Origin: Planctomycetota bacterium
GTDB taxonomy: Bacteria; Planctomycetota; UBA1135; GCA-002686595
Direction: 5' to 3'
Length of the DNA stretch: 64,000 nucleotides
Assembly: GCA_016779205.1 (NCBI GenBank)
Contig: JADHOC010000001.1
Span: 244,299-308,298 of the forward strand
In this document: one piece after another, positions 53,686 to 62,432 of the stretch
How positions within the stretch are numbered: the first letter of the stretch is position 1
Layout: every line of letters starts with the position of its first letter
Program-made: the position numbers and the translations under genes
The notes under the pieces: generated by a model
What the model was told of the DNA's origin: nothing
The model's database searches: none
The model's input: only the letters and a program-made list of their open reading frames with translations

Positions 53686-54660
53686 CTACTCGAAGGTGGC
53701 CGTGGCGGTGTACTCCCCCTCGAAGTACTGGACCTGCTTGAGGGACTGCTCCCCCATGGTCTGGGTGTTGGAGGTGTTCATCTCCACGTCCGCCTCCATC
53801 TCCATGGAGATCGCGATGCCCGCCTCCATGTTCCAGAGGAGCGTGCCCGACACGTCGAAGGAGAACTCGAACCCCTGCTGCAGCTCCAGACCCTCGGGCG
53901 CCTCCTCGGGCGCCTCGCGGTCGAGCTCGATCTCGGTCTCCACGACCCCCTCGAACACGACCTTGGCGACGCCGTCCTCGATGGACTCGAGGGTCACCTC
54001 GAACTCCCCGCTCAGGTTGTCCTCGAACTGCTCCCCGAACTCGTCATCGTCGTCGGACTCGTCCTCGGAGTCGATCTTCAGGTCGCCCGAGGGCGAGGTG
54101 ATGAGGGTGAAGACCTCGGCCTCCACCTCCCAGCTGTCGCCGATCTCGACCTCCTCGCCGGGGAACATGAAGAGGAAGTCCGCGTCCCCCTCCAGGTCCT
54201 CGAGCAGATCCTCGTCGGCCTCCTGGTCCTCTCCAAAGGCGGAGGCGTACCCCTCCTCGTCCTCGTCCCAGGTGAACACGACCGTGGTCCCGGTGAGCTC
54301 GCTCTCTCCCTCGGTCAGATCCTCGCCCCCCTGACCGTCCGGCATGCTCACGGTCTGGCTGCTGGAGTCCTCCAGGGTGTCGAAGGTCCGCGCGATCCGG
54401 GTCCCCCGTCCGCCCTCCACCGCGAGGTACTCATCCGTGAAGACCACGAGCTCGTTGTCCTCGATGGTCACCTCCGGGAGCTGCTCGTCGGGCACCTCCT
54501 GCTCCTCATCACCGAACTCGATGCTGATGCTCTGGAGCTCCATCTTCAGCGCATTCTCGTAGGTCTTGGTGACCTTCGTCCCGGCCTCCACCCCGACCGA
54601 GGGGGTATCGGAGAAGAAGAGCGCAGGAGCGAGCAGGGCGGCGGAGAGGGCGTGATGCAT
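53686..54660 (-). CDS. highly acidic exported protein
   Basis: A 324-residue protein with a short signal peptide (MHHALSAALLAPALFFSDT). Glu and Asp make up an unusually large share of the mature part, with runs such as EEQEVPDEQLPEVTIEDNE and DSEDESDDDDEFGEQFEDN. Repeated beta-type strands alternate with acidic loops, and GEEVEIGDSWEVEAE resembles secreted surface-domain proteins of unknown function. ATG 54660 starts the signal; the open frame upstream to 54762 is not needed. It may bind cations or be a salt-adapted surface protein. No family was recognised. Confidence 0.75.
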   Translation of the reverse strand: MHHALSAALLAPALFFSDTPSVGVEAGTKVTKTYENALKMELQSISIEFGDEEQEVPDEQLPEVTIEDNELVVFTDEYLAVEGGRGTRIARTFDTLEDSSSQTVSMPDGQGGEDLTEGESELTGTTVVFTWDEDEEGYASAFGEDQEADEDLLEDLEGDADFLFMFPGEEVEIGDSWEVEAEVFTLITSPSGDLKIDSEDESDDDDEFGEQFEDNLSGEFEVTLESIEDGVAKVVFEGVVETEIELDREAPEEAPEGLELQQGFEFSFDVSGTLLWNMEAGIAISMEMEADVEMNTSNTQTMGEQSLKQVQYFEGEYTATATFE

Positions 54661-54781
54661 CGTGGCAGCGAGGGGGCCTTGGGGAGGATGGAGCGCACCC
54701 GGGAGCGGGGGCGAGCGAGGAACGAGATGGTAGCGGCGCCCGCCCTGGAGCCTCACCCGCACCCCGAGAATCCCCTGCCCG

Positions 54782-56539
54782 TCAGATGCGCGCCTGGAGC
54801 GTGTAGAGGCGGTGGTAGCGGCCCTGCTCCGCCATCAGGTCCCCGTGGCGGCCACGCTCGACGATCTCCCCGTCCTCGATCACGAGGATCAGGTCCGCGC
54901 GCTGGATCGTCGAGAGGCGGTGGGCGATGACGAGGGTGGTCCGGCCCGCGAGGAGCTCCCCGAGGGACTCCTGGATGAACGACTCGCTCTCCGTGTCCAG
55001 GCTGCTGGTGGCCTCGTCGAGCAGCAGAACGCGGGGGTCGGCGAGGAGCGCGCGGGCGATGGTGACCCGCTGCTTCTGCCCCCCCGAGAGCTTCACCCCA
55101 CGCTCTCCGATCACGGTGTCCAGGCCGTCCGGCATCCGGTCCGCGAATTCGGTCACGTGGGCGCGCCGGGCCGCCTCCACGACCTCCGCGTCGCTCGCCT
55201 CGGGCCGCGCGAAGAGCAGGTTCTCCCGGATCGTCCCGTCGAACAGGAACTCGTCCTGCAGCACGAGGCCGAGCTGGCTCCGGTAGCTCGCCAGCTCCAC
55301 GGTGCGCAGGTCCACCCCGTCCACGAGGACGCGCCCGGAGTCGGGGGTGAGGAACGAGACGGCGATGGAGGCGAGGGTCGACTTGCCGGAGCCCGAGCTC
55401 CCCACCAGCGCCACGACCTCCCCGGGCTGCACCTCGAAGTCGATGCCCTTGAGGACCGGCTCCCCCTCCTCGTAGGCGAAGCTCACGTCCTCGAAGCGCA
55501 GGTGCCCGTCGACGCGGGGCATGACGGCCACCCGCTGGGGGTCGTCGTCCTCGCCCGGCTGCTGCAGGAGTTCGGCCGTGCGATCGAGCCCGGCGAACGC
55601 CTCGGTCATCTGGGTCCCGATGTTCGCCATCTGAATGATCGGACCGATGAGCAGCGCGAGGAAGAGCGTGAAGCTGAAGAGCTCGCCGACCGTCATCTGG
55701 TCCGCGAGGATCTCGCGGCCGCCGTACCCGAGGATGACGACGCTCGCCACGCCCACGAAGAACGTGCCGAGGGAGGTCACCGCCGCGGTGGTCGTCAGGG
55801 TCGACTTGACGTTCTCGAAGATCCGGAGGACGCCGGCACGGAAGATCTCATTCTCCCGGGCCAGGGCGTGGAAGCCCTTGATGATCCGGATCCCCCCCAG
55901 GGACTCGGTCAGGCGCCCGGTCACCTCCGCCTGGAGCTTGCCGCGCTCCCGGAAGGCCGGGCGCAGCCGCTTGAATGCCAGGGACGACACCACCGCGAAG
56001 AGCGCCATGGGGACGAGGGCGAGGGCGGTCATGGCCACGTTGATCTTGAGCAGGAAGACCATGGCGATGAGCGCCGTGAGGATCCCGCCCACCAGCTGCA
56101 CCAGGCCCGTCCCCACCAGGTTCCGCACGCCCTCCACGTCGTTCATCACCCGCGAGACGAGCTCCCCCGAACGGGTGTCCTCGAAGCGCCTCACGGGGAG
56201 CCCGAGCACGTGCTCGTGCACCTCGGCGCGCAGCTCGGCAATGAGGTGCTGGGCCTCGACGCTCAAGAGCCGCGTCAGGGTGAAGGACGAGACGGCCTGG
56301 ATCGCAGTGGCGGCCACCAGCCCGAGCAGGATCGGCATGAGCAGGCCCTGTTCCCCGCCGGCCAGGACGTCGTCGATCAGGTAGCGGGTGGACGCAGGCA
56401 GGACCATGCCCGTCGAGCGGTTGACCGCGATCAGGACCAGCCCCAGGAGCACCAGCCGCCGCCGGGGCCAGATGATCTTCCGGAAGGCCTCCCTGAGGCT
56501 CGAGGCGCTGATCTTCTTCTTGGGTCCTTGGGGCTTCAT
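54782..56539 (-). CDS. ABC exporter, MsbA/lipid-A-flippase type (TMD-NBD fusion)
   Basis: A 585-residue half-transporter. Six membrane segments lie in residues about 35-330 (start region MKPQGPKKK). The nucleotide-binding domain is complete: Walker A GSSGSGKST (Lys386), Q-loop GLVLQDEFLFDGTI, signature LSGGQKQR (Ser485), Walker B VLLLDEATSSLD and the switch histidine in IAHRLSTI. The closest familiar group is MsbA/lipid or drug exporters; the substrate is not predictable. ATG 56539 is preferred over the open extension to 56629. It is divergent from the phosphopantetheinyl transferase gene (61 bases). Confidence 0.93.
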   Translation of the reverse strand: MKPQGPKKKISASSLREAFRKIIWPRRRLVLLGLVLIAVNRSTGMVLPASTRYLIDDVLAGGEQGLLMPILLGLVAATAIQAVSSFTLTRLLSVEAQHLIAELRAEVHEHVLGLPVRRFEDTRSGELVSRVMNDVEGVRNLVGTGLVQLVGGILTALIAMVFLLKINVAMTALALVPMALFAVVSSLAFKRLRPAFRERGKLQAEVTGRLTESLGGIRIIKGFHALARENEIFRAGVLRIFENVKSTLTTTAAVTSLGTFFVGVASVVILGYGGREILADQMTVGELFSFTLFLALLIGPIIQMANIGTQMTEAFAGLDRTAELLQQPGEDDDPQRVAVMPRVDGHLRFEDVSFAYEEGEPVLKGIDFEVQPGEVVALVGSSGSGKSTLASIAVSFLTPDSGRVLVDGVDLRTVELASYRSQLGLVLQDEFLFDGTIRENLLFARPEASDAEVVEAARRAHVTEFADRMPDGLDTVIGERGVKLSGGQKQRVTIARALLADPRVLLLDEATSSLDTESESFIQESLGELLAGRTTLVIAHRLSTIQRADLILVIEDGEIVERGRHGDLMAEQGRYHRLYTLQARI

Positions 56540-56580
56540 GGCGCGGCGGAAGCCTAACAGCGCGCGCGGCTGCCCGGGGC

Positions 56581-56586
56581 TAGACT
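56581..56586 (+). promoter_or_regulatory. candidate -10 box of the phosphopantetheinyl transferase gene
   Basis: TAGACT lies 14 bases before the ATG at 56601 in a 61-base divergent gap. No -35 is evident. Confidence 0.3.
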
Positions 56587-56600
56587 CCGGGTCCTCGACC

Positions 56601-57386
56601 ATGCCCGCTCCACCCCAGGAACCCCTCACGAACCGCGCCCACGCGTCAGGCCCGCGGCCCCTCTCCGATCAGCGGATCGAGGTCTGGACCCTGCGGCCCG
56701 AGGACGTCGACCCTGCGACGGCGCGGGGGGATCACGGCCACCTCATGTCGCCCCATGAGCGGGCCAGGTACGAGCGCTTCCGTGGCGACCGCCTGCGCCA
56801 CGACTTCCTCATGGCCCGCGCCCTGGTGCGCCGCACCCTCTCTCGCTACGCCGACGTCGCGCCCGAGGACTGGACCTTCGAGCTCGGCTCGCACGGCAAG
56901 CCCTCCATCGCGCGCCGGCACGGGAGCCGTGTGCGCTTCAACCTCTCCCACACCCGGGGGATGATCGCCTGCGCCGTTCGACTGGATGAGGAGGTCGGCC
57001 TCGACGTGGAGACCAGCGCGCGGCGGAACGACATCACCCGCATCGCCGACCGCTTCTTCTCGGCCGAGGAGGTGCGCGCCCTGAGGACCCTGCCCGCCGC
57101 CGAACACCCCGCGCGCTTCTTCACCTACTGGGCCCTCAAGGAGGCCTACATCAAGGCGCGGGGTCTCGGCCTCGCCATCCCCCTGGGCGCCTTCACCTTC
57201 CGCGTCGACGGCGAGGGCCCGATCGGGATCGACCTGGACGAGCGCATCACGGAGGACCCCGGCGGCTGGCGCTTCGACCACCGCTGGGCCACGGAGGTCC
57301 ACAGCCTCGCCGTCGCCGCGCCCCGGGCGACGGACGAGCTGGAAGTCCGCGTCCACCCGCCGCCTTCGTCACTCCCGGCCAGCTGA
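56601..57386 (+). CDS. 4'-phosphopantetheinyl transferase (Sfp type)
   Basis: A 261-residue Sfp/Gsp-type enzyme that loads phosphopantetheine from coenzyme A onto carrier proteins of polyketide, nonribosomal-peptide or lipid synthases. Motifs are KPSI and FNLSHTRGMIACAV, GLDVET (Asp135, Glu137; metal site) and FFSAEEVRAL with YWALKEAYIKARG (Lys180, Glu181). The Sfp form is larger than AcpS and usually serves secondary metabolism; no synthase gene is in the window. ATG 56601. Next gene downstream on the same strand starts 164 bases later. Confidence 0.93.
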   Translation: MPAPPQEPLTNRAHASGPRPLSDQRIEVWTLRPEDVDPATARGDHGHLMSPHERARYERFRGDRLRHDFLMARALVRRTLSRYADVAPEDWTFELGSHGKPSIARRHGSRVRFNLSHTRGMIACAVRLDEEVGLDVETSARRNDITRIADRFFSAEEVRALRTLPAAEHPARFFTYWALKEAYIKARGLGLAIPLGAFTFRVDGEGPIGIDLDERITEDPGGWRFDHRWATEVHSLAVAAPRATDELEVRVHPPPSSLPAS

Positions 57387-57550
57387 TCCCGCCAGCTGAC
57401 CCGCCCCAGGACGCCGCGGGCGCCCCATCCCTGGATTCCGGGCGCCCGGGCCCGAACTTGCCCGGTCAGAGATGGATCGGGCCCGCCCGGTGGACCGTTA
57501 CGCTGTGTGGGCGAGAGACCGGCCCGCCCCACGGCCCCACCGCACCCACC

Positions 57551-58702
57551 ATGGATGACCCTCAGATGCCGCCCCGCATGAAGATCGGCGAGGGCCGGAT
57601 CAGCGGCGCCGTCTCCATCGTCTTCGGCGCCATCGCCCTGGGTGGCGTCCTCTGCTTCCACTTCCCCGAGCTCCTCACCACGCCGGAGTTCCGGGCGCAG
57701 TACGACGTGGAGGTCCTCCGGGGGATCCTGCTGGGCTGCATCTTCGTGGCGTATGCCTGCGCCCTCAGGAGCCTCATCGCCAACTCGTCCAAGCGCGCCG
57801 GCCTCGTCGGCGGCGCGCTCGCCACCGCCTCGCTCCTGCTGGGCGGCGCCGGCGTCGAGGTCGAGGCGGTCCGGGAGACGGGCTTCTACCTGAGCCTCGA
57901 CTGGCTGCTCCTGGACCTCATCGCCATGGCGCTGGTGTTCGTGCCCCTCGAGCTGTTCTTCCCCAAGCGCGCGGACCAGACCCGCTTCCACCCCGAGTGG
58001 CGCACCGACCTCGCCTACTTCGTCATGGCCCACCTGTTCGTGCAGGGCATCGCGGCCATGAGCGAGCGGCCGGTCCGCCTCTTCCTGACGGGCTTCGCGG
58101 ATCGCCTCGACACCCTGCGCGACACGGTCGGAGGCCTCCCCTTCGCGCTGCAGCTCTTCCTCGCGCTGCTCACCACGGACCTGTTCCAGTACGCCCTCCA
58201 CCGCACGTTCCACGCGGTGCCGCTGCTCTGGAGGTTCCACGCGGTCCACCACAGCACGCGCGCCATGGACTGGCTCGCGGGGTCACGGCAGCACGTCGTG
58301 GACGTGGTCGGGACGCGGATCTTCGTCTACCTGCCGCTCTTCGTCCTCGGCTTCTCTCCCGGGGTCTTCTACACCTACGTCGGGATCGTCGCGATCCACG
58401 CCGTGCTCAACCACACGAACGCGCGCCTGCGCTACGGGCCGCTGGAGTGGCTCATCGTGTCCCCGCGAATCCACCACTGGCACCACGCCCACGACCCCGC
58501 GGCGTACGACAAGAACTTCTGCGTCCACTTCTCCTGGATCGACCGCCTCTTCGGCACCTACTACGCGCCCGGGGACGAGTGGCCCGAGCGCACGGGCCTG
58601 GACGACGCCGCCTTCCCCAAGGGCTTCCTCGCCCAGCAGGTCGACCCCTTCATCCGGGACCCCTTCGCCGGAGACCCCACCGGCCCCCGCTCGACCCGCT
58701 GA
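57551..58702 (+). CDS. sterol desaturase / fatty-acid hydroxylase family membrane protein
   Basis: A 383-residue membrane di-iron oxygenase. N-terminal helices (about residues 15-140) precede the catalytic histidine boxes: HRTFH at residues 217-221, HAVHH at 230-234 and HHWHH at 308-312. Between boxes lie membrane segments (FYTYVGIVAIHAVLNHTNA). These match the FA_hydroxylase superfamily, whose members hydroxylate or desaturate sterols, fatty acids or carotenoids. The three-helix N-terminal extension before the core is larger than in minimal members. ATG 57551; a TACGCT box lies 46 bases upstream. Convergent with the hydrolase gene. Confidence 0.92.
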   Translation: MDDPQMPPRMKIGEGRISGAVSIVFGAIALGGVLCFHFPELLTTPEFRAQYDVEVLRGILLGCIFVAYACALRSLIANSSKRAGLVGGALATASLLLGGAGVEVEAVRETGFYLSLDWLLLDLIAMALVFVPLELFFPKRADQTRFHPEWRTDLAYFVMAHLFVQGIAAMSERPVRLFLTGFADRLDTLRDTVGGLPFALQLFLALLTTDLFQYALHRTFHAVPLLWRFHAVHHSTRAMDWLAGSRQHVVDVVGTRIFVYLPLFVLGFSPGVFYTYVGIVAIHAVLNHTNARLRYGPLEWLIVSPRIHHWHHAHDPAAYDKNFCVHFSWIDRLFGTYYAPGDEWPERTGLDDAAFPKGFLAQQVDPFIRDPFAGDPTGPRSTR

Positions 58703-58724
58703 CGGCCGCGGCGCGCGCCGCCCC

Positions 58725-58739
58725 GGGCGTCAGTCGCCC
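58725..58739. terminator. inverted repeat around the hydrolase stop codon
   Basis: Stem gggcg / cgccc with loop tcagt that contains the hydrolase stop codon. It is preceded by the palindrome gcggcgcgcgccgc (58708-58721), just after the desaturase stop. No T-run. Confidence 0.3.
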
Positions 58740-60160
58740 AGCAGGTTGTCGAGCCACTGGAAGGCCGCCGGGAGCGCCTCGGCGACGATCAGGAGGTGCT
58801 CGGTGCCGGGCTCGATCACGAGACGCCGGTCGGCCTCGCCGCTGCCCTCGAGGGAGGCGTGGAGCGCCTCGACCCCGGAGCGCCCGAAGTCACGCTCCCC
58901 GGCGGTGGCATAGAGCGGGACCGCGGACCAGGGCGCGGGGTCCCGCTGGGAGCTGCCGCCGCCCATGGCCACGAAGGCGCGGTAGGCCTCAGGGCGCTTG
59001 GACACGAGGCGCTGCCCGACGCCCGCGCCCATCGAGTGCCCCATGAGCAAGACCCGCTCCCGGTCGAAGACCAGGCGCTCCTCCAGGCCGTCCAGGACGG
59101 CCTCCGCAGAGGTCCCCAGCGGGCTCACTCGAGGGGCAACCATGAGCCACCCGCGCTCCTCGCAGAGCCGCGCCGCGAGGCCAGCGCCGTAGGCGTCGAA
59201 GAACATGTTCTCGCTGCCCCCCATCCCGTGGAGGGCGACCACGATGGGCCCGGGGCGCGCGGGGTCGTAGCTCGACGGAACGAGGAGTCGAACCGACGCG
59301 GCCCGTCGCCCCACGGGCACCGAGAGCCAGTGCTGTCCCCGAGCCTCGGCGCCGAACCAGGGCTCCCCCTTCGCCGCCGCGGCGGACATGGCCTCGGCCT
59401 CGATCAGCAGTCGCGCGGCGGGGAAGTCCGTCTCCTCCGTGGAGCCCGCCGCGAGCGACTCCAGCAGCTTGAGCCGCGCCTTGAGGGTCCGGGCCTCCAG
59501 CGCGGGCGCCTCCTCGGAGAGCGGCTGCGCCAGGTCATCGAGCCGCTCCCGCATACCGGGCACACGGGCCAGCGTGACGGCCCGCGCCACGGGCTCCCCG
59601 GCCCCGACACTCAGCGACACGTCGAGCACGAGGTCTCCCTCCGGCGCCCCGGTCGGGTCCGGCCACTGGAAGGTCACGGTCGTGGACGGGTCCGGGCCCA
59701 GCTGGACCTGCTCGGGGCCGACGAGGAGGACGCCCTCGCATCGCACCGCCACCGCGAGGGGCGACGCGGGCCTCTCGCCGTAGAGCCACCCGATCACCAG
59801 GTCGACCCCGGGCTCGGCGGCGTCGACGAGCCGACGGCCGGGGTGCACCCTTGCCGCGTCCAGCGGGTGCACCGCGTCGCGGCCCTGGAGGGCGGCGAGG
59901 GCCTCCCCCAGGGAGGCCCCCACGGCGGCGCTCTCGAACCGGAAGAAGCGCTGCACGGCCTCCTCGACGTGGGGTAGTGCCCGGCTGCGACGCTCGGGAT
60001 CGTCGGTGCCCATCCAGGCCTCCTCCACGGCGCGCGTCCGCCAGGCGAGCTCCGCCCGCAGCGCCGGGTCCTTCCCCACCGCCGGGCCAGGGTCGGTGGG
60101 AGGGGCGACGCCGACGCCGAGGGCGCCTAGCACGAGAGTCGGGAGGAGGAGGGTGATCAC
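58730..60160 (-). CDS. exported alpha/beta hydrolase (esterase/PHB-depolymerase-like)
   Basis: A 476-residue protein with a GTG start and a hydrophobic leader (ITLLLPTLVLGALGVGV). The first 250 residues have no clear family. The alpha/beta-hydrolase domain follows: oxyanion motif ALHGMGGSENMF, nucleophile elbow GHSMGAG with Ser376, acid Asp424 in GERDFGR and base His455 in GTEHLL. This order and spacing fit a serine hydrolase acting on esters or polymer. The frame is open upstream to 60709 but that part is antisense to the small lipoprotein. Divergent from that gene with a 247-base region between. Confidence 0.87.
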   Translation of the reverse strand: MITLLLPTLVLGALGVGVAPPTDPGPAVGKDPALRAELAWRTRAVEEAWMGTDDPERRSRALPHVEEAVQRFFRFESAAVGASLGEALAALQGRDAVHPLDAARVHPGRRLVDAAEPGVDLVIGWLYGERPASPLAVAVRCEGVLLVGPEQVQLGPDPSTTVTFQWPDPTGAPEGDLVLDVSLSVGAGEPVARAVTLARVPGMRERLDDLAQPLSEEAPALEARTLKARLKLLESLAAGSTEETDFPAARLLIEAEAMSAAAAKGEPWFGAEARGQHWLSVPVGRRAASVRLLVPSSYDPARPGPIVVALHGMGGSENMFFDAYGAGLAARLCEERGWLMVAPRVSPLGTSAEAVLDGLEERLVFDRERVLLMGHSMGAGVGQRLVSKRPEAYRAFVAMGGGSSQRDPAPWSAVPLYATAGERDFGRSGVEALHASLEGSGEADRRLVIEPGTEHLLIVAEALPAAFQWLDNLLGD

Positions 60161-60344
60161 GGCCCCATCCTGCGCCCCGGACGCCCCCCGGGGAAGGCTG
60201 CCTCGGCCGCAGCGGGCCGTCCACCTCCGTGGCCCGAGCGCGGAAGGTCCAAGTCCGGCGTGTTTCGGGGCAAGGGCGTGGGCCCAAGGGGGCACCGGAA
60301 AACCCCCGCATTCCGGCCCGATTCGCTGCAATGGACCGGCACCA

Positions 60345-60380
60345 GCACCGTACGGGTGCCATGACCCGCCGCGGCGGGTC
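60345..60380. promoter_or_regulatory. two inverted repeats upstream of the small lipoprotein gene
   Basis: A 5-bp stem (gcacc-gtacg-ggtgc, 60345-60359) is followed by an 18-bp perfect palindrome, gacccgccgcggcgggtc (60363-60380), ending 27 bases before the ATG at 60408. A dimeric-regulator operator or a leader hairpin is possible. Confidence 0.35.
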
Positions 60381-60407
60381 CGCCCATCCGCTTCCAGACG
60401 ACCCGCC

Positions 60408-60770
60408 ATGAACACGCTCCGCCTCACCTGCGTCGCCCTCGCTCTCCTCATGCTCCCCGCGTGCCTCGTCACGAGCGGCTCGAAGAAGGAGTCCACCGGA
60501 ACCCATGTCAGCGCCGAGACCCTGGGCCAGATCACCGAGGGGGAGTCCGAATCCTTCGTCGTCGAGCTCCTCGGGGAGCCGAGCCGCCGGATCCAGAAGG
60601 CCGATGGCGCCGTGCTCCTCGCCTGGGACTGGGAGCGCACGGTCTCCCGCCAGGGGGCCGTCCTGCTCGTCTTCGCCGGCGGCAAGGAGGACAAGCAGCG
60701 GGCCACCACCTGGGTCCGCCTCGATGAAGATCAGGTGACCCGGGTCTGGCAGGACAACGCCGAGCAATAG
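60408..60770 (+). CDS. small lipoprotein, SmpA/OmlA-like fold possible
   Basis: A 120-residue protein with signal peptide and canonical lipobox LPAC (Cys19). The mature part reads VSAETLGQITEGESESFVVELLGEPSRRIQKADGAVLLAWDW in consecutive pieces; the ITEGESESFVVELLGEPS segment resembles the start of BamE/SmpA-type domains (xGxxxxxVxxxLGxPxxx), with a following tryptophan-containing strand. Homology to BamE is only suggested. ATG 60408. Confidence 0.72.
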   Translation: MNTLRLTCVALALLMLPACLVTSGSKKESTGTHVSAETLGQITEGESESFVVELLGEPSRRIQKADGAVLLAWDWERTVSRQGAVLLVFAGGKEDKQRATTWVRLDEDQVTRVWQDNAEQ

Positions 60771-60785
60771 GCCCCCGCGCGCCGG

Positions 60786-60804
60786 CGCCAGGGGATCCCC
60801 GGCG
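60786..60804 (+). terminator. GC hairpin after the small lipoprotein gene
   Basis: cgcc-a-gggg / cccc-ggcg pairs over 8 bp with one bulged base and a 2-base centre, 15 bases after the stop. No T-run follows. Confidence 0.35.
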
Positions 60805-61009
60805 ACGGAACTGCGGCGGCGGGGCTCCTGCGACGGGGCTGCGGCGACGGCCAGGCGGTGTACCCTCCGGGCCACTGACGAGACCTCGCCATCGCCCGCC
60901 GGCCCCGATAGCCTCGCCCTCCCCGCGCCGCTCCGCCCAACGACGGCCTCCTGCGTGGAGGTCCGCTCCGGTCCCCAGCGGCCGGCCCCTCCCTGGGCCC
61001 GCCCGCAAG

Positions 61010-62422
61010 ATGCCCTCCCCAGCCCAACGAAGCACGCTGAAGCGCATCGCGCTCCTCGCAGCCCTCCTGTCGACGTTGGCCGCCGTCAGCCTCGGCGTGT
61101 TGGTGCTCCGCTGGAAGCGCGACATCGCGAGGGAGCTCGACGCGATCGTAGCCTCGGGCGCTCCGTTGACCGCGGCGGACATCGAGGCGCCAGCTGCGAC
61201 CGCCTCCCCCTGGTGGGAGGGAGTGGAGCGTGACGACCCGGTGTGGGATCTCGGGATCATGGATCCGGTGGCCCTGGCGGCGCTCCTCGAGCGTCCCGAC
61301 GACGAGCTCGCGCCCTTCCCCAGGGACCTGCTCGAGGACCTCGACGCGTTCTATGGGCGGACCCCAGAAGCGGGACGATCCGTCGACGACCTGTGGTTGG
61401 GCGACAGGCCCTTGATCGCCCTCGGCTCCCCTCCCGCGCCTCCGCCTGCGGGGCGCCTCCTGATCGCCCGGATCGAGCACGCCGCGGCGGGCGAGCTTCT
61501 CGCGCGGTCGATGAGCGCCTGCGCTGGCGGACGGTTCGACGGTCGAGCCTGGATCGACGACTGGCTCGCCAGTGACGCTCCGATCCCTGTCCCTGATTCG
61601 GTGGTGGTCGTCCTCTCAGCCCAGCGCGCCCTCAGTCGAAGCGCCGAGCTCGCCGCCGTCGACGGCGACACTGACGGAGCGCTCGCTGCCCTTCGCCAGG
61701 GCTTCTGCGCCGCCCGCGCATACGAGCAAGCCCCTGGCCTCTTCCACGGGCTGACGTGGATGCTCCAGGCCGGCATCGCCACCGATGCCCTCCTCGCCGT
61801 GGCAGCGCTGATGCCGGAGGCGGACCTCACGGAGTTCGAGGGGGAGGTCGCCGCGCTGGATCCACAGGGGCGGCTGAAGCGTGCGATGGCGGAGGAACGC
61901 GCGCTGAGCCTCCGCGTCTTCGAGGTGGGCCTCCAGCCGAGCGGTGCCGACTGGTGGAGCTCGCCCCTCACATCCCTGGGCCTCTGGCTCTTCGAGAGCA
62001 ACGACGAGCGTGTCTTCCTGAAGACCTATCGCGAGGCCCTCGACGCCTCGCGGGCGCCCTCGTTCTCGGGCAGGTCCGCTCTGTTGGAGACGATGCAGGG
62101 CCTCGAGGGCGAGTTCCTCGCGCTCCGCTCCCAGCTCATGTTTCCCGCGGTCGTCAGCGCGTTCGACTCCGCGGCCGGGGTCCACGCCACCGCCACCCTC
62201 GCCGCTGCGGTTCTCCTGGGCCGCCGCGAGGGCGCCGACGCTGCGCGCGCTTGGCTCGACGACCGACTGGACCCCTTCTCGGGCGAGCCCTACCGGACGG
62301 AGGTCGGCGCCACGGGAGAGGTTCGTGCCTGGTCGGTGGGCCCCGACGCCCACAGCGGCCCCGTCGAAGGCCAGTCCGTGGACGAGGCGGACGACCTCGT
62401 TGTCCTGATCCCCGGGCGCTAG
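61010..62422 (+). CDS. membrane-anchored protein of unknown function
   Basis: A 470-residue protein. One N-terminal transmembrane segment (IALLAALLSTLAAVSLGVLVL) anchors a large, largely helical domain. Scattered motifs such as LLIARIEHAAAGELLARSM and SAQRALSRSAELAAVDGDTDGALAALRQG look like helical repeats; the second stretch resembles TPR-type packing. No enzyme signature was found. Similar long helical proteins of unknown role are common in planctomycete genomes. ATG 61010; the 239-base region before it has TAGCCT (60909-60914) and TACCCT (60861-60866) boxes. Its stop overlaps the -10-like box of the next gene. Confidence 0.75.
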   Translation: MPSPAQRSTLKRIALLAALLSTLAAVSLGVLVLRWKRDIARELDAIVASGAPLTAADIEAPAATASPWWEGVERDDPVWDLGIMDPVALAALLERPDDELAPFPRDLLEDLDAFYGRTPEAGRSVDDLWLGDRPLIALGSPPAPPPAGRLLIARIEHAAAGELLARSMSACAGGRFDGRAWIDDWLASDAPIPVPDSVVVVLSAQRALSRSAELAAVDGDTDGALAALRQGFCAARAYEQAPGLFHGLTWMLQAGIATDALLAVAALMPEADLTEFEGEVAALDPQGRLKRAMAEERALSLRVFEVGLQPSGADWWSSPLTSLGLWLFESNDERVFLKTYREALDASRAPSFSGRSALLETMQGLEGEFLALRSQLMFPAVVSAFDSAAGVHATATLAAAVLLGRREGADAARAWLDDRLDPFSGEPYRTEVGATGEVRAWSVGPDAHSGPVEGQSVDEADDLVVLIPGR

Positions 62423-62425
62423 GGT
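62420..62425 (+). promoter_or_regulatory. candidate -10 box before the cation efflux gene
   Basis: TAGGGT begins at the stop codon of the upstream gene and ends 7 bases before the ATG at 62433, the same leaderless-type spacing seen at ruvB. Confidence 0.3.
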
Positions 62426-62432
62426 CAGAGTC

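Noticed and set aside
60229..60411. A 60-codon plus-strand frame upstream of the small lipoprotein
   Set aside because: It contains the palindrome region, overlaps the lipoprotein start, and its composition is Arg/Pro-rich like antisense or untranslated GC-rich DNA.
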